Shown here piece by piece: positions 63,367-64,000 of a stretch of DNA of 64,000 nt. Made by a program: the position numbers and the translations under genes. This stretch comes from a virus. The notes under the pieces were generated by a model, which saw nothing but the letters and a program-made list of their open reading frames with translations, was not told the origin of the DNA and searched no databases. The DNA lies in IMG/VR virus record IMGVR_UViG_3300031344_000004, positions 1 through 64,000 of that record; one strand, written 5' to 3'. The number at the start of each line of letters is the position of its first letter. Positions within the stretch are counted from its first letter, which is position 1.

Positions 63367-63438
63367 CGCTCCCGGAGGGATTCGGACCCTCGCACATCCG
63401 GTTGAAATCGGACTGCTCTGCCACTGAGCTACGGGAGC
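63367..63438 (-). tRNA. tRNA with eight-base anticodon loop
   Basis: Only minus-strand tRNA. Acceptor GCTCCCG/CGGGAGC, D-stem GCTC/GAGC, T-arm GAGGG-TCCGAAT-CCCTC. The anticodon stem GTCCG/CGGAT (one G-T pair) encloses ATTTCAAC, eight bases, with a four-base variable loop. In-loop triplets include TTC (Glu) and TCA; a four-base anticodon is possible. Confidence 0.75.
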
Positions 63439-63444
63439 AGTGAT

Positions 63445-63858
63445 CTATGGCTTTCGAACGATGAGACTTGCTCGCGCCGCATTGCGCCGGAGGAGCTCTG
63501 CATAGAACTCCTTCTTCTGTGATCGCCATTCATCTAGATAGACGCGCTCTTCTGCAGGACGCCATGGGTTGACGTCCTCACCCGGTGATATGTAGTCGCT
63601 GGTCGTCGGTGGGTGCTTGAACTGCGCGAACAACCAGTCGAGGCACCACTCGCACAGCGAGAAGGTGTATGACGTCGAGTCGTCGAGTGCGCCACAGCCA
63701 TTGCCCGGCGTCGAGTCGTAGCCCCCACTGACGGTGCAGTTGATGAGGCCCATGGGTGATAGGGCATTGTCGGCGTGGTGCGGTGCCGCGCAGGCTTCCC
63801 CACACAGGTTGCAGGGAGGTAGGGGCTTGGTGGGCAGCAGTTGTTTGTCGTCGCTCAT
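63445..63858 (-). CDS. Cys-rich zinc-binding-like protein, 137 aa
   Basis: PPCNLCGEAC near the start and FSLCEWCLDWLF later form a four-Cys site; between them NCTVSGGYDSTPGNGCGALDD, a pattern I associate with hypothetical proteins of other phages. Overlaps the upstream gene by 4 nt (ATGA). Function unknown. Confidence 0.68.
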   Translation of the reverse strand: MSDDKQLLPTKPLPPCNLCGEACAAPHHADNALSPMGLINCTVSGGYDSTPGNGCGALDDSTSYTFSLCEWCLDWLFAQFKHPPTTSDYISPGEDVNPWRPAEERVYLDEWRSQKKEFYAELLRRNAARASLIVRKP

Positions 63859-64000
63859 TCGTAAAGTCCATATCCCCCGATGTTGATGTTCGGGCTTTCG
63901 TCTTCAGTGACCTTGTACTTGAAGTCAGGATTGCCTAATTGGGCGATGCGAAGCCAGAGCTCGGCGAACGCCCCACCGTTGTAGTCAAACGAGAGGTTCT
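63855..64000 (-). CDS. 3' end of an unknown gene (partial)
   Basis: Runs off the window edge. The last 47 residues are readable, beginning NLSFDYNGGAFAELWLRIAQ and ending NINIGGYGLYE, with no recognised domain. Its TGA overlaps the ATG of the next gene. Confidence 0.6.
   Translation of the reverse strand, partial: NLSFDYNGGAFAELWLRIAQLGNPDFKYKVTEDESPNINIGGYGLYE

Overview
The window reads as one continuous piece of a large tailed-phage genome, probably a myophage with T4-related baseplate and late-transcription genes. The supports are a baseplate module (gp5-like spike/hub, gp25-like and gp6-like wedge proteins), a gp55-like late sigma factor, a T4-type ATP-dependent DNA ligase, about 40 tRNA or tRNA-like genes, and dozens of tiny, tightly overlapping genes of unknown function. 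The host is probably a Gram-negative bacterium, possibly a myxobacterium (Myxococcota). That is an inference from three carried envelope-type proteins: an OmpA-domain protein, a Ser/Gly-linker lipoprotein with Asp-Ala-Gly repeats, and a sulfatase-modifying-factor-like lipoprotein. No replication, capsid, terminase, integrase, CRISPR or insertion-sequence genes are visible here.

Layout: 1-1170 is a plus-strand tRNA array in which several members have abnormal anticodon loops. 1200-26530 holds about 67 small plus-strand genes, probably early functions. Recognisable among them are a sigma-70 factor that stops before its region 4.2 recognition helix, a separate helix-turn-helix gene, a MoxR-type AAA+ ATPase, a VWA/metallopeptidase-like partner, DNA ligase and a 14-member family of small KPGD proteins. 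26580-38620 interleaves about 27 tRNAs with small enzymes: a MESH1/SpoT-like HD hydrolase, an MNT-type nucleotidyltransferase, a LexA/S24-like protein, a dual-specificity phosphatase, a glucosaminidase-like lysis candidate, NADAR, Pth2 and a glycosyltransferase, plus the OmpA/lipoprotein pair. 38630-62210 is the minus-strand virion block (tail fibre, adhesin-like and baseplate genes), then the late sigma factor and two glycosyltransferases. 62276-64000 carries a RecB/Cas4-like nuclease, one tRNA and small genes.

The most striking feature is initiation geometry. About 21 early genes share a promoter made of GTGYAA, an 18-nt spacer usually ending in TGG, and a TAnnnT -10 hexamer. It is followed by exactly six bases and then the start codon, so the predicted transcription start is the start codon itself and the mRNAs would be leaderless. 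In the tRNA arrays, four genes begin 1-3 nt after a tRNA discriminator base, so tRNA 3' processing would also release leaderless mRNAs. One copy of the promoter precedes a roughly 180-nt structured region with no ORF, a candidate noncoding RNA. Four 21-bp dyad elements lie just upstream of some of these promoters and may be operators.

All calls come from reading the sequence; no database search or folding program was run. Functions of most small proteins are unknown.
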